From Paludibacteraceae bacterium (lineage in GTDB: Bacteria; Bacteroidota; Bacteroidia; Bacteroidales; Paludibacteraceae), in assembly GCA_017649635.1 (NCBI GenBank), contig JAGCGM010000136.1, positions 1 to 64,000 of the forward strand: a stretch of DNA of 64,000 nt, written 5' to 3'. Position numbers and translations under genes: made by a program. The notes beneath the pieces are model-generated. The model had not been told where the DNA came from, made no database searches, and worked only from the letters and a program-made list of their open reading frames with translations. This document shows positions 9,258 to 18,147 of the stretch, piece by piece (position 1 is the first letter of the stretch; the number at the start of each line of letters is the position of its first letter).

Positions 9258-9554
9258 ATGAAAAGGATTTTAATGACAGCGTGCCTTGCGGGCAGCAGTT
9301 TACTCGCGATGGCACAAGACAGCAAAATTAACCAGGGATTAACGAAGGCTACGGAACAGGTGTCCGGCATCTTCGACACGGCCACCAAGCTTCTCTACGC
9401 CGTGTGCGCCATCATGGCCATCATCGGCGCTTTCCACGTGTACAGCAAGTGGACGTCCGGTGACCCGGATGTAACGAAGGCCGCCGCGGGATGGATCGGC
9501 GGACTTATCTTTGTCGGAGTGGCCATCACGATCATTAGAGCCGTATTCCTTTAA
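9258..9554 (+). CDS. traE: TraE (DUF4134), pilin-like subunit
   Basis: A 98-residue protein of the TraE/DUF4134 family. It has a signal peptide (about residues 1-19, ending LLAMAQ), then two hydrophobic helices (ATKLLYAVCAIMAIIGAFHVYS and AAGWIGGLIFVGVAITIIRAVF) joined by a short loop. This is the organisation of VirB2-type pilins, so it probably forms the exported tube of the type IV secretion channel. Length and architecture are typical. Its stop codon overlaps the traF start (TAATG). Confidence 0.9.
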   Translation: MKRILMTACLAGSSLLAMAQDSKINQGLTKATEQVSGIFDTATKLLYAVCAIMAIIGAFHVYSKWTSGDPDVTKAAAGWIGGLIFVGVAITIIRAVFL

Positions 9555-9877
9555 TGTCCGAGAACTACTATAAGATCAACAAAGGAGTCGGGCGCCCGCT
9601 CGACTTCTTTGGATTGAAGAACTACTACATCCTGTACTTCATAGTCGGGATAGTCGTGGCTTTCCTGGCATTCTTCGCCATCAGGTTCATCAGTGAGGTG
9701 GTGAGCTACATCGTGGCGGGCACGATAGCGCTGGCCTCGTACCTCGTCTCCAATTACCTGAACGCGAAGATGGGCGTGAACGGCATGGAGCACAAGCTGG
9801 CGATGCGCTCCTGTCCGGAAAGGGTGTCCCCAAAGAGGGCGAAGCAATTGGTCAAAAGAACAAACAAAAGCAAGTGA
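9554..9877 (+). CDS. traF: TraF (DUF4133), VirB3-like inner membrane protein
   Basis: A 107-residue protein of the DUF4133/TraF family. After a short N-terminus (YYKINKGVGRPLDFFGLK) come two adjacent membrane helices (about 25-45 and 47-70), then a basic cytosolic tail ending RAKQLVKRTNKSK. VirB3-like proteins sit in the inner membrane and work with the VirB4 ATPase, here TraG directly downstream. Start is fixed by the 1-nt overlap with traE. Confidence 0.9.
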   Translation: MSENYYKINKGVGRPLDFFGLKNYYILYFIVGIVVAFLAFFAIRFISEVVSYIVAGTIALASYLVSNYLNAKMGVNGMEHKLAMRSCPERVSPKRAKQLVKRTNKSK

Positions 9878-9881
9878 CGAA

Positions 9882-12380
9882 ATGAATTTCAACATCAGGG
9901 AAAATAGGATTGAATATTGTTATCCTCTGCTGGCGTATGAGGATGGCAGGTATCTCATATCGAAGAGCGGCGACGTGACGCGTCTCTTCGAGGCCGAGAT
10001 GCCGCAGATATTCTCCTCATCGAACAGGGAGCTTTTCGCGTTCCATGACGCGTGGGTGCGCGCACTGAACTGCCTGCCGACGTACAGCGTCGTGCACAAG
10101 CAGGATGTTTTCACGGAAAACCAGTACGTGGACACCACGCCCGACGACTCCTTCCTCCGTAAACTCTCCAGGCAACACTTCAACGGGAAGAAGTGCCTGA
10201 CGCATAAATGCTATGTCTATGTGACGCTGTCCACCGAGAAGAACCTGCGCAGCATGGCTTCCGGCAACCTGCTCCTGAGGAACAGGCTCCTTCCGCCGGA
10301 GACGCTCGACAGGGGTAGGCTGGACAAGTTCAACGACAGCGTGGACCAGTTCAGGCAGATACTGCTGGATTCGGGCTTCCGCCTCAGGGAACTGCGGGAG
10401 GAGGAGATATTCGGAGAGGAGGGCGGATTCGGTCTGCTCGACAAATACATTTCCTTGAATTTTTCGGGAGGGGGAGAGGTGCTCAAGGACCTGCAGACGG
10501 AGGAGAACGACTTGAAGGTCGGCGACGATTACGTCAGCTGCTTCTCCATCGGGGATCTGGGCGACCTGCCCAGCGGAGTGTGCTCGGCCGTGCGCAACGA
10601 GGTGCTGTCCACCGACGTGAGCGAGGTGAGTAACTGCTACGTGAGCGACCTCTGCATGGGTCTGCCTTTCAACCATATCTACAACCAGTATTTCTTCATG
10701 GTCGACACACAGAAGGTGTTGGCCGAACTTGAGAAGGAGGGGAAGAGGATGTCCTCCTTTTCCGCCATATCCAGGGAGAATGCGGTGAATTGCGAGTATA
10801 ATACGGAGTTCCTCAACGAGGCGCATACTTCGGGCAACAAAGTCGTGCATGCGGCGTTCAACCTGATGGCGTGGGACAGTAGCCACAAGCGTCTTCTCGC
10901 GAAGAACAGCCAGATAGCTTCCGCTTTGGCCTTGCTCGGTTGCGTGGCGCGCAAGTGCGAGGTCATCGTGCCCCATCTCTTCTGGGCCGGCATACCGGGC
11001 GCGGCGAGCAACTACCCGTCGACTATGAAGTTCCTCAGCTTCTTGCCGGAGGCGTGCTGCTTCATCAACTGCGAATCAAACTACAGGGATATATGCGGGG
11101 AGGACCGCAACGGCCTGAAACTGACGGACCGCCAATACGGCATACCCGTGATGGTGGACGTCAGCAACGAGCCAATGAGGCTCGGTCTGATCGACAATAA
11201 GAACAAGTTCGTACTCGGATCCTCGGGTTCGGGTAAGTCCTTCTTCACGAACGTGATGGTGTCACAGAAGTACATGAGCGGCGACCATATCGTCATCGTG
11301 GACGTGGGAGACTCCTATCAGACGCTCTGCAACCTGATCAGGGAGGAGAGCGGAGGAAAGGACGGCGTGTACTTCACCTATACGGAAGAGAAGCCAATAT
11401 GCTTCAATCCGTTCTACGTTGAGGATTACGTCTATCCGGAGGAGAAGGTCGTCAACCTGTGCGCGCTCATACAAGTGCTCTGGAAGAACGCCGACGAGAA
11501 GTTCAACTCCAACGAGACGACCCAGCTGCGCACCTGCATGGCGCAGTACATCAACACGATATGCTCGAACAGGAGCATATTCCCCTGCTTCGACACCTTC
11601 TACGAGTATCTGAGGGATGTCTATTCCCGTAAGATATCGGAGTCGAAGGTGAGGATCGAGAATTTCGACCTCGACAACATGTTGCAGGTCCTTGAGCCCT
11701 ACTACAAGGGCGGCACATACGATTTCCTGCTCAACGCGAGGGACAAGACCGATCTGCAGAGGAAACGTTTCGTCGTCTTCGAGCTGGACAACATCAAGGA
11801 CAACCCTGTCATCTTCCCTGTCGTCACGCTCATCATCATGGACACCTTCATCACGAAGATGAGGTTCCTTGATCCGGGTGTCAGGAAGATGATACTCATA
11901 GAGGAGGCTTGGAAGGCCATCTCCAAGGCGGGAATGGCGGAGTTCATCAAGTACCTCTACAAGACGGTGCGTAAGCACAACGGAGAGGTGGCCGTCGTGA
12001 CGCAGGAACCGGATGACCTACTGGACAATCCCATCGTCAAGGACGCCATCATCAACTCGGCCGATGTGAAGATACTGCTCGATCTGAGCAAGTTCACGAA
12101 CCGTTTTGACAAAATCAAGGAGGCGCTCGCCCTGTCCAACAAGGACGCGGCGCTCGCCCTGTCGGTGAACAAGATGACAAAACCTCCCTACAAGGAGGTG
12201 TTCATCTCCTTCAACGGCAAGTTCAGCTCCGTCTACAGGGTGGAGACCTCGTGGGGGGAGGCCCTCTCCTTCACTTCGAAGAAGGAGGAGAAGGGCGAGA
12301 TATACGCTCTACAACAAAAGACGGGTGGCAGTATACGAAAGGCCATCCTCGAATATATGAAACTTAAAGGGAAAAAATAA
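9882..12380 (+). CDS. traG: TraG, VirB4-type conjugation ATPase
   Basis: An 832-residue AAA-type motor that powers pilus biogenesis and substrate transfer at the inner membrane. The N-terminal half is the TraG/VirB4 docking domain. Walker A (GSSGSGKSFF) is near residues 445-455, Walker B (MILIEEAWKAI) near 668-678, and a VVTQEPDDLLDNP motif, typical of VirB4 proteins, lies just after. Size and motif order match Bacteroides TraG. It starts 4 bp after traF, consistent with tight co-translation. No frameshift or missing key residue was seen. Confidence 0.95.
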   Translation: MNFNIRENRIEYCYPLLAYEDGRYLISKSGDVTRLFEAEMPQIFSSSNRELFAFHDAWVRALNCLPTYSVVHKQDVFTENQYVDTTPDDSFLRKLSRQHFNGKKCLTHKCYVYVTLSTEKNLRSMASGNLLLRNRLLPPETLDRGRLDKFNDSVDQFRQILLDSGFRLRELREEEIFGEEGGFGLLDKYISLNFSGGGEVLKDLQTEENDLKVGDDYVSCFSIGDLGDLPSGVCSAVRNEVLSTDVSEVSNCYVSDLCMGLPFNHIYNQYFFMVDTQKVLAELEKEGKRMSSFSAISRENAVNCEYNTEFLNEAHTSGNKVVHAAFNLMAWDSSHKRLLAKNSQIASALALLGCVARKCEVIVPHLFWAGIPGAASNYPSTMKFLSFLPEACCFINCESNYRDICGEDRNGLKLTDRQYGIPVMVDVSNEPMRLGLIDNKNKFVLGSSGSGKSFFTNVMVSQKYMSGDHIVIVDVGDSYQTLCNLIREESGGKDGVYFTYTEEKPICFNPFYVEDYVYPEEKVVNLCALIQVLWKNADEKFNSNETTQLRTCMAQYINTICSNRSIFPCFDTFYEYLRDVYSRKISESKVRIENFDLDNMLQVLEPYYKGGTYDFLLNARDKTDLQRKRFVVFELDNIKDNPVIFPVVTLIIMDTFITKMRFLDPGVRKMILIEEAWKAISKAGMAEFIKYLYKTVRKHNGEVAVVTQEPDDLLDNPIVKDAIINSADVKILLDLSKFTNRFDKIKEALALSNKDAALALSVNKMTKPPYKEVFISFNGKFSSVYRVETSWGEALSFTSKKEEKGEIYALQQKTGGSIRKAILEYMKLKGKK

Positions 12381-12382
12381 TC

Positions 12383-13006
12383 ATGAGAAAATTTGTCATC
12401 ACATTAATTCTTATGTTCGTCACCCTATCGAACTCGTTCGGTCAGGTGGCGGCGGTGTTCGATGAGCAGACATTCGCTCAGAGGGCGCTGAACTTCTTCA
12501 GGGAATTCAGCGAGACCGTCGAACAGGGCATGGATCAGGCGGAGCAGTTGGCGCTCGAATACAAGAAGTACGAGGAACGCACACAGAAGGTGAGGGACGA
12601 GGTGGCCGACATCGCGAAGCTGACAAAGAAAATCATCGTCCTCTATAAGGAGTTGGAGTATTGCCTTAATGACCTTGAGACACTAAAGAAGGAACTGGCG
12701 AGAAGCAACTACCTCTCCGTCGAGGAGAAGTACGAGCTCTTCTCCATGGGGAAGAACGTCTGCCAGAACCTTCTCGACAAGAAGGACCAGATAGACGAGA
12801 CCGTCAAGGAGTGCAGGAACTACAGTTCCAACAAGACCGCCAAGGACAAGAAGGAGGACTTGGAGGACTTGATTTCGGAAATCAGGGACACTCGCAGGAA
12901 ACTGACGGACCTGAAGGGGACGGCCATCAAGATAATAGCCGAGAAGAAAGCGCATTTGGAGCGCCAGCTTGAATTACAAAGATGTTTTTCAATAAAATTG
13001 TTCTGA
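12383..13006 (+). CDS. traI: TraI (DUF4141), secreted coiled-coil protein
   Basis: A 207-residue protein with a clear signal peptide (residues 1-20, MRKFVITLILMFVTLSNSFG) followed by an almost continuous coiled coil of charged heptads. This matches the DUF4141/TraI family, which occupies the VirB5-like position between TraG and TraJ. It is probably periplasmic, supporting channel or pilus assembly. It starts 2 bp after traG and ends 1 bp before traJ. Confidence 0.85.
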   Translation: MRKFVITLILMFVTLSNSFGQVAAVFDEQTFAQRALNFFREFSETVEQGMDQAEQLALEYKKYEERTQKVRDEVADIAKLTKKIIVLYKELEYCLNDLETLKKELARSNYLSVEEKYELFSMGKNVCQNLLDKKDQIDETVKECRNYSSNKTAKDKKEDLEDLISEIRDTRRKLTDLKGTAIKIIAEKKAHLERQLELQRCFSIKLF

Positions 13007-13007
13007 T

Positions 13008-14219
13008 ATGTTATTGGTAGTGGATTCTGTTTTTGATTACTACGCTGAAATAAACAGCAGCTTGCAGTATAATTGGGTGCAGGATGTGGCCGATCTCCTG
13101 AACTTCGATGCGATATCCTCTAAGTTGGGTGACGCCGTGGGATTCGCGCACACGCTGTGCGGGCTCTTCGCCCTATTCTATATCTGCGTCATCGTATGGA
13201 AGTCGTGGGCGAACGGGAGCCAGATCGACTTGTACAAGTGTCTGAAGCCGTTCGTAATAGGACTCTGCATCATGAATTTCTCCACGATAGTGGCCGGGGT
13301 GGACCTGATCGCGAAGGGGATGGGGTCCGTCACGCAGGAATTTGTCGATAAGTGTTCGGCCGAATCAAAGGAACAATATAATCAGTACGCCCAAAATTTC
13401 ATAAATTTCAGGACGGATGTGTATAAGGATGCGGCGCAAAAGACATATGATCAACTATCCGGTGTAAGGGGAAACGATCACCTTGCGAAGAAAAAGGAAG
13501 ACCTGGAGCAGGAGATTAGCGCGACTGAGACGAGGTCATGGAGAGAGAAGGCGTTGGATGCGCTTACATTCATCTTCCAATTGCCGGAACGTATCTATCT
13601 AACCATTGAGGGTGGAATATGTGCGTTAATATCGGCTCTCGCAACTCTGATAGCCTCCATCATCTCCTGTTGCATCCTATGCATGGGATTTATCGGTCGT
13701 TGCATCTTCTATGTGTTCGGTCCCGTCCTTTTCGCCATGGAGCTGATTCCGGGCATGGAGGGAAGGATCGCCGGATGGTTCAAGAAGTACTTCACGTATT
13801 GCCTGTACCCTTGCATCATACAGGTCATCAACGGAGTACTGATACTGTTGATGGTCGTGCTGGCGAAAGGATTCTCCGGTAATCCCGGAGCGATAGTCGG
13901 GGCAATCGATTTTCATGTCATAGTCGGGGTGATCGGGGCGTTCATGTTCATGAACGTGCCGTCCGTAGCTTCGCAGATCATGGATACGGCTTCCAACGGA
14001 CTGGGTGCCGCGGGTCTTGTCCCTGTCACATATGCCGCAGGTAAAACGGGTAACGCCATCGCCACGAAGATTGGTTCGGGTGCGGCTGGTTCCGCCATAT
14101 CGGGAGGTCTGTCCCTTGTGGCGTCAGGCGCGAAGAGTATGATCAAGAAAGGTAAGGATATGATGTCGTCGAGGAGGGGAGCCTCCAACTCTAACTATAA
14201 GGGAGGGGATAAGGAATGA
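13008..14219 (+). CDS. traJ: TraJ, VirB6-like polytopic channel protein
   Basis: A 403-residue inner membrane protein with about six hydrophobic segments (near residues 43-63, 83-103, 200-225, 225-245, 262-285 and 300-325), the hallmark of VirB6/TrbL-like TraJ. The C-terminus is Gly/Ala/Ser-rich and basic. The soluble loop around residues 115-175 (13340-13520) uses more A+T-rich codons than its flanks and could be a variable segment. TraJ is expected to form the inner membrane pore with TraF, TraG and TraM. Its stop overlaps the traK start as ATGA. Confidence 0.9.
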   Translation: MLLVVDSVFDYYAEINSSLQYNWVQDVADLLNFDAISSKLGDAVGFAHTLCGLFALFYICVIVWKSWANGSQIDLYKCLKPFVIGLCIMNFSTIVAGVDLIAKGMGSVTQEFVDKCSAESKEQYNQYAQNFINFRTDVYKDAAQKTYDQLSGVRGNDHLAKKKEDLEQEISATETRSWREKALDALTFIFQLPERIYLTIEGGICALISALATLIASIISCCILCMGFIGRCIFYVFGPVLFAMELIPGMEGRIAGWFKKYFTYCLYPCIIQVINGVLILLMVVLAKGFSGNPGAIVGAIDFHVIVGVIGAFMFMNVPSVASQIMDTASNGLGAAGLVPVTYAAGKTGNAIATKIGSGAAGSAISGGLSLVASGAKSMIKKGKDMMSSRRGASNSNYKGGDKE

Positions 14220-14842
14220 AGTCGCTGAGAAATATGGAGAACGCCTTCTCGTTGGTGCGCGCCTGCTTCTTCACGGTCATAGCGTGCAACCTGCTGTCCG
14301 TGCTCTTCTGCTACGGATACACCAGGTGGTTCAACGCGAAACAGAACGAGCGTATATACGCCCTTGAGGGGGAGGTGCCCGTCATGATAGCGTTGGGCCA
14401 GAACGTGAAGGAGAATAGGGAGGCGGAGGCGAAGGCGCAGCTGACCGAGTTCCATAAGCTCTTCTTCTCCATCGTGCCGGACATGGAGGAGATAAAGTAC
14501 AACATGAGGCAGGCGATGCTGATGTCCGATAACAGCGTATCGGAGGAGTTCGCCTTTCTGGATGATAACGGATACTTCCGTCAGATATGCGAGGCGCAGA
14601 TACGATGCTCGTATAAGTGCGACAGCATACACATCGACTTCTCGGAGTATCCTTACCCGGCGACGGTGTTCGGACGCACCTCGATCGTGCGTCCCTCCGG
14701 ATCCACCTTCCGTAGCCTTGTGACGTCATGCAGTCTGAGGAACGTGCTCCGCACGGATGAGATACCGCACGGTTACCTCATCGAGAACTTCAAGGTGGTC
14801 TCCAACAGCGATATCGACAACATCGATTCTTTATTCAAATGA
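14216..14842 (+). CDS. traK: TraK, VirB8-like protein
   Basis: A 208-residue bitopic protein: short cytosolic N-terminus, one membrane helix (about 14-35) and a periplasmic domain with the TraK pattern FRSLVTSCSLRNVLRT ... HGYLIENFKVVSN near the C-terminus. TraK occupies the VirB8-like position, linking inner membrane and outer membrane core. It starts within the end of traJ (ATGA). The next gene is a diverged copy with the same layout. Confidence 0.9.
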   Translation: MKSLRNMENAFSLVRACFFTVIACNLLSVLFCYGYTRWFNAKQNERIYALEGEVPVMIALGQNVKENREAEAKAQLTEFHKLFFSIVPDMEEIKYNMRQAMLMSDNSVSEEFAFLDDNGYFRQICEAQIRCSYKCDSIHIDFSEYPYPATVFGRTSIVRPSGSTFRSLVTSCSLRNVLRTDEIPHGYLIENFKVVSNSDIDNIDSLFK

Positions 14843-14848
14843 TAGGAT

Positions 14849-15514
14849 ATGACGATGAATGACTATAAGAACGATTTGACGAAGTATAAGGTGATTCTTA
14901 TCGCGGTCACCATCCTCGCGACGGTGGTGAACATACTCGTCATTAAATCCTCCTTCGACAGCGCGGAGAAGGAGCGCAACGAGATATTCGTGGCGGATTC
15001 GCAGAACACGCTTCTGCTCGCCCTCTCCCGGAATATCAATACGAACAGGGGCAACGAGGCGAAGGCGGTGGTGAACAAGATGCACACGCATCTGTTCTAC
15101 ATGGCTCCGACGGCATCGGACATAGAGGGTGGTATAACGAAGGCGTGCAACCTGTCGGACGTGAGCGTGAAACAGTACTGCGACAAGCAGAGGGAGAGCG
15201 GTTGGTATAACCGCATGATGGCCGAAGGCATCAGCATGGAGTTCGTCACGGACAGCATAGTGCTGTACGACAGCGACAAACAAGGGTATGATTTCTTCGT
15301 GCGACTCTACGGAAAAACGAGCGTGATAAGCTCCACTTCCATCGAATTCAAGAGTCTGGTGACAACCTGCTACGTGCAGGAGAGCGTGAGGACGGTGGAT
15401 AATCCGAACGGTTACATCTGTTGCCTGTTCAACATAGAAAAGACAGACAGGCTGAGACTCTTCAGACGTGAGAATAACCCAGCCGGCGGTGCGGTGGAAA
15501 ACGGAAACGAGTAA
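14849..15514 (+). CDS. Second TraK-like (VirB8-like) protein
   Basis: A 221-residue protein with the same architecture as TraK just upstream: cytosolic N-terminus, one membrane helix (about 14-32), and a C-terminal block FKSLVTTCYVQESVRTVDNPNGYICCLFNIEK that aligns with FRSLVTSCSLRNVLRTDEIPHGYLIENFKV of the first copy. The two differ strongly elsewhere, so the duplication is old. It may form hetero-oligomers with TraK or have a separate contact. The start could be the ATG at 14849 or at 14855. The pairing of two traK-type genes is unusual for the family. Confidence 0.8.
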   Translation: MTMNDYKNDLTKYKVILIAVTILATVVNILVIKSSFDSAEKERNEIFVADSQNTLLLALSRNINTNRGNEAKAVVNKMHTHLFYMAPTASDIEGGITKACNLSDVSVKQYCDKQRESGWYNRMMAEGISMEFVTDSIVLYDSDKQGYDFFVRLYGKTSVISSTSIEFKSLVTTCYVQESVRTVDNPNGYICCLFNIEKTDRLRLFRRENNPAGGAVENGNE

Positions 15515-15532
15515 CATTAAAAACAATAAGAT

Positions 15533-15928
15533 ATGGAAAACGAGGAGAACAAGGAATTGAACGAGCCTGCGGAGCGGACGGAGCAGACGCAGGGAGAGAA
15601 CAAGGTGATCGACGACATCCAGAACAGGATGAACTCGATGGAGGTCGGCAAGCGTAAAAGGATAATGATCCTTTTCATTGCGGTGTTCATTCTACTTTCC
15701 TTCTTTAAAATGTCCACAGCCTTGAAGGGCTGCGCATCGGACAAGGAGACCCAAATGGCCGACACCACGCAGGTGGTGAAGGGCGGGGCGGAGGATTCCG
15801 CCGCCATATTGCAGAAGGTGCTTGAGACACCCATAGCGAAGGAGAGGAAACGTGACCCTCAGTTGGAGGAGTATATGGAGAAACTGGTGGAGGATAATAA
15901 TAAAGAGTCGGACAATGGCAAAGAATAA
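15533..15928 (+). CDS. TraL-position small membrane protein
   Basis: A 131-residue protein between the traK pair and traM, where Bacteroides operons carry traL. It has an acidic N-terminal half (ENEENKELNEPAERTEQTQGE), one membrane helix near residues 43-60 (RIMILFIAVFILLSFFKM), and a polar C-terminal tail. Sequence similarity to TraL could not be confirmed by eye, so the name rests on position. Its end overlaps traM by 14 bp. Confidence 0.7.
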   Translation: MENEENKELNEPAERTEQTQGENKVIDDIQNRMNSMEVGKRKRIMILFIAVFILLSFFKMSTALKGCASDKETQMADTTQVVKGGAEDSAAILQKVLETPIAKERKRDPQLEEYMEKLVEDNNKESDNGKE

Positions 15929-17027
15929 GGCGAAACTGAAGATAGCCTGTCTGGGCGTGGTCGCCCTCAACGTCATCGCCATCGTCGTATTCGTGGCGCT
16001 GGGCGGTGGGGAACCGCTCGATGACACCGGCAAGGTGGCCGAGGGGTTCAACGGCACGCTTCCCGACGCCAACGTGGAGAGCGTTAGCGACGATAGGATA
16101 GCGGCCGCGAGAAGGGAGGACGAACGCCGCAAGAGGGAGGAGATGCTCGGTATGACCGGCTCATCCTTCCAACTCCTTGAGGTGGAGGAGAAGAGGAAGG
16201 AAAAGGAGGAGAACTTCGATTCCCTGGCACAGAAGATACAGGAGCAGACAAGGGAGGATCTGGAGCGACAGATGATGTCGATGCAGAACCCCGCGAATGT
16301 GGGTAATGTACCGGATACCAATATGACCCAGCGCGAAAAAGAAAGGCTGGCCGTACGTGAAAAACGGAGGGCGGAGGCATACAGCAAGGTTCAGGAGATG
16401 TACGGAAAGGAGATCTTCCCGGACAAGGAGGAGAAAGCCGACAACAAGAAGGTTGAGCCAAAGAATGAGCCGGTGGCGCAGAAGGAGGAGACTCCGGTGA
16501 AGAAGAAAACCGGGTTCAACAGCCTGAACACGAAGGGTCCGCAAGTGGCGGGCAACAGCGTCAAGGCGGTGGTGCACGGCACGCACAAGAACCTGACGGT
16601 GAACAGTCCCGTCAAGCTTAGACTTCTGGAACCCCTGAAAATCGGGGATGTCACCATACCCCGCAACTCCTTCATATACGGTAAGGTCGCGTTCGCGGAG
16701 TCACGCCTGCTGATCAACATCGACAACGTGAGCTACCAGAACAGCGTGCTGCCGTTCAAGGGCGAGGTGGTCGACGCGGAGGACGGAAACAGGGGCATCT
16801 ATGTTCCGGACAACGGTGTGGACGAGGCTATGAAGGAGAGTCAGGCGGGAGCGGTCAGCGAGACGCCATCCATCAACGCGAGGGGCGGTTCGGTCTCCGG
16901 ACTCGCCACGAGGATCGCGGAGAGGACGGGTGGAGCGATAAAGAACGCCGTCGTGAAAAGCGTCGGCAAGAACAAGGTCTCCATCTCGGAGAACTACATG
17001 GTAAAGATACGATTGAGAGAAAAATAG
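15915..17027 (+). CDS. traM: TraM, VirB10-like bridging protein
   Basis: A ~370-residue protein of the conjugative transposon TraM family. The ATG at 15915 is preferred because it gives the expected basic N-terminus (MAKNKAKLK) directly before the membrane helix (about 8-28). A long charged, largely helical spacer follows (to about residue 200), then the conserved C-terminal domain (VKAVVHGTHKNLTVNSPVK ... RNSFIYGKV ... INIDNVSYQN ... FKGEVVD). TraM spans from inner to outer membrane and gates the channel with TraN and TraO. It overlaps the preceding gene by 14 bp, implying coupled translation. Confidence 0.9.
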   Translation: MAKNKAKLKIACLGVVALNVIAIVVFVALGGGEPLDDTGKVAEGFNGTLPDANVESVSDDRIAAARREDERRKREEMLGMTGSSFQLLEVEEKRKEKEENFDSLAQKIQEQTREDLERQMMSMQNPANVGNVPDTNMTQREKERLAVREKRRAEAYSKVQEMYGKEIFPDKEEKADNKKVEPKNEPVAQKEETPVKKKTGFNSLNTKGPQVAGNSVKAVVHGTHKNLTVNSPVKLRLLEPLKIGDVTIPRNSFIYGKVAFAESRLLINIDNVSYQNSVLPFKGEVVDAEDGNRGIYVPDNGVDEAMKESQAGAVSETPSINARGGSVSGLATRIAERTGGAIKNAVVKSVGKNKVSISENYMVKIRLREK

Positions 17028-17032
17028 ATTAT

Positions 17033-18142
17033 ATGAAGAGAAAGGTATTTTTTATGGTATTCATGGCTTTCCACCTGCTCTGCCTCGCGCAGAACGGTAT
17101 CAAGCCAATCCGGTTCGTGATGAACGACAGGAAGTACATGTTCCTGCAGTTCCCGTCGGAGATCCGCTACGCGGACATGGGAAGCCAGGACCTCACGGCC
17201 GAGAAGTGCCAGAACACGGTCCTGAAGCTGAAGGCGGAGATTCCCTACTTCGACAAGACGAACCTAAGCGTGGTGACCACGGACGGCAAATACTACAGCT
17301 TCATCGTTGAGTATGACCCGGCACCTTCCTTCATCGCCGTCAGGATGGAGGGCGTGAAGGATACCATCGGGGTGAACAACGTGATCCCTTCCACCAACAT
17401 CGAGGTCAGTGACCTCAATACGACGCATATCATCCTGCCCACCAAGGTGGTGGACATCGCCATCGGACATGAGGAGGTGATAAGCGAGAAGGCGGAGGAG
17501 ATCGACAACATAGTGAAGATCAAATCCGCCGTGGACGAGAACGAGGAGTTCTTCCAGACTTCCGTGACGGTCGTGACGGCGGACGGCAACATCTACCCGA
17601 TGGTGGTGGATTACGCGAAGAATCCGAAGAGGATGAGCATATCCTTCGCCAAGGACGGGAACGCCATGTTCCAGGGCGTGAACGTGAACGATGAGAACAT
17701 GAGGAAGATGTCTGAATGGATCATCGAACGCGGGCAGTTCATCAACGACCTCGGCAACGAGGACTACAAGATGGTGTTCCAGTTATACAGCATCTTCACG
17801 GACCAGGACGTGATAGCCTTTCACCTGCGAGCGCACAACAGCAGTAAGATAGACTACGCCATCGACTTCGTGAAGGCTTACATCGCGGACAAGAAGATAA
17901 CGAAGAAGACCGCCATGCAGGAGGAGGAGATATATCCGATCTACAGCTACTACAGCGATGAGGGCAGGGTCATACATGGAAGGGACGACATCGACATCGT
18001 GCTCTTCTATAAGAAGTTCACTATCCCGCAGAAGAGGATTCTCTACTTTGAGCTGTTCGAGGAGAACGGTGGACGCCACATCAAGTTCACCGCTCCGAAC
18101 AAGGCTATCATTAAAGCAAAGGTTATGGATAAAATAGAATAA
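17033..18142 (+). CDS. traN: TraN (DUF4138), VirB9-like outer membrane core protein
   Basis: A 369-residue secreted protein of the TraN/DUF4138 family. The signal peptide spans about residues 1-19 (FFMVFMAFHLLCLAQ). The N-terminal beta domain (IKPIRFVMNDRKYMFLQFPSEI) and duplicated VVTxDGxxYxxxVxYxxxP strands (near residues 80-100 and 180-200) are typical, with a C-terminal beta sandwich (DQDVIAFHLRAHNSSKIDY). It is the VirB9-like partner of TraM in the outer membrane core. It starts 5 bp after traM. Confidence 0.9.
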   Translation: MKRKVFFMVFMAFHLLCLAQNGIKPIRFVMNDRKYMFLQFPSEIRYADMGSQDLTAEKCQNTVLKLKAEIPYFDKTNLSVVTTDGKYYSFIVEYDPAPSFIAVRMEGVKDTIGVNNVIPSTNIEVSDLNTTHIILPTKVVDIAIGHEEVISEKAEEIDNIVKIKSAVDENEEFFQTSVTVVTADGNIYPMVVDYAKNPKRMSISFAKDGNAMFQGVNVNDENMRKMSEWIIERGQFINDLGNEDYKMVFQLYSIFTDQDVIAFHLRAHNSSKIDYAIDFVKAYIADKKITKKTAMQEEEIYPIYSYYSDEGRVIHGRDDIDIVLFYKKFTIPQKRILYFELFEENGGRHIKFTAPNKAIIKAKVMDKIE

Positions 18143-18147
18143 AGTAT

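Noticed and set aside
10017..10976. 319-codon minus-strand ORF inside traG
   Set aside because: Antisense shadow of the conserved VirB4-type ATPase, with no domain resemblance.
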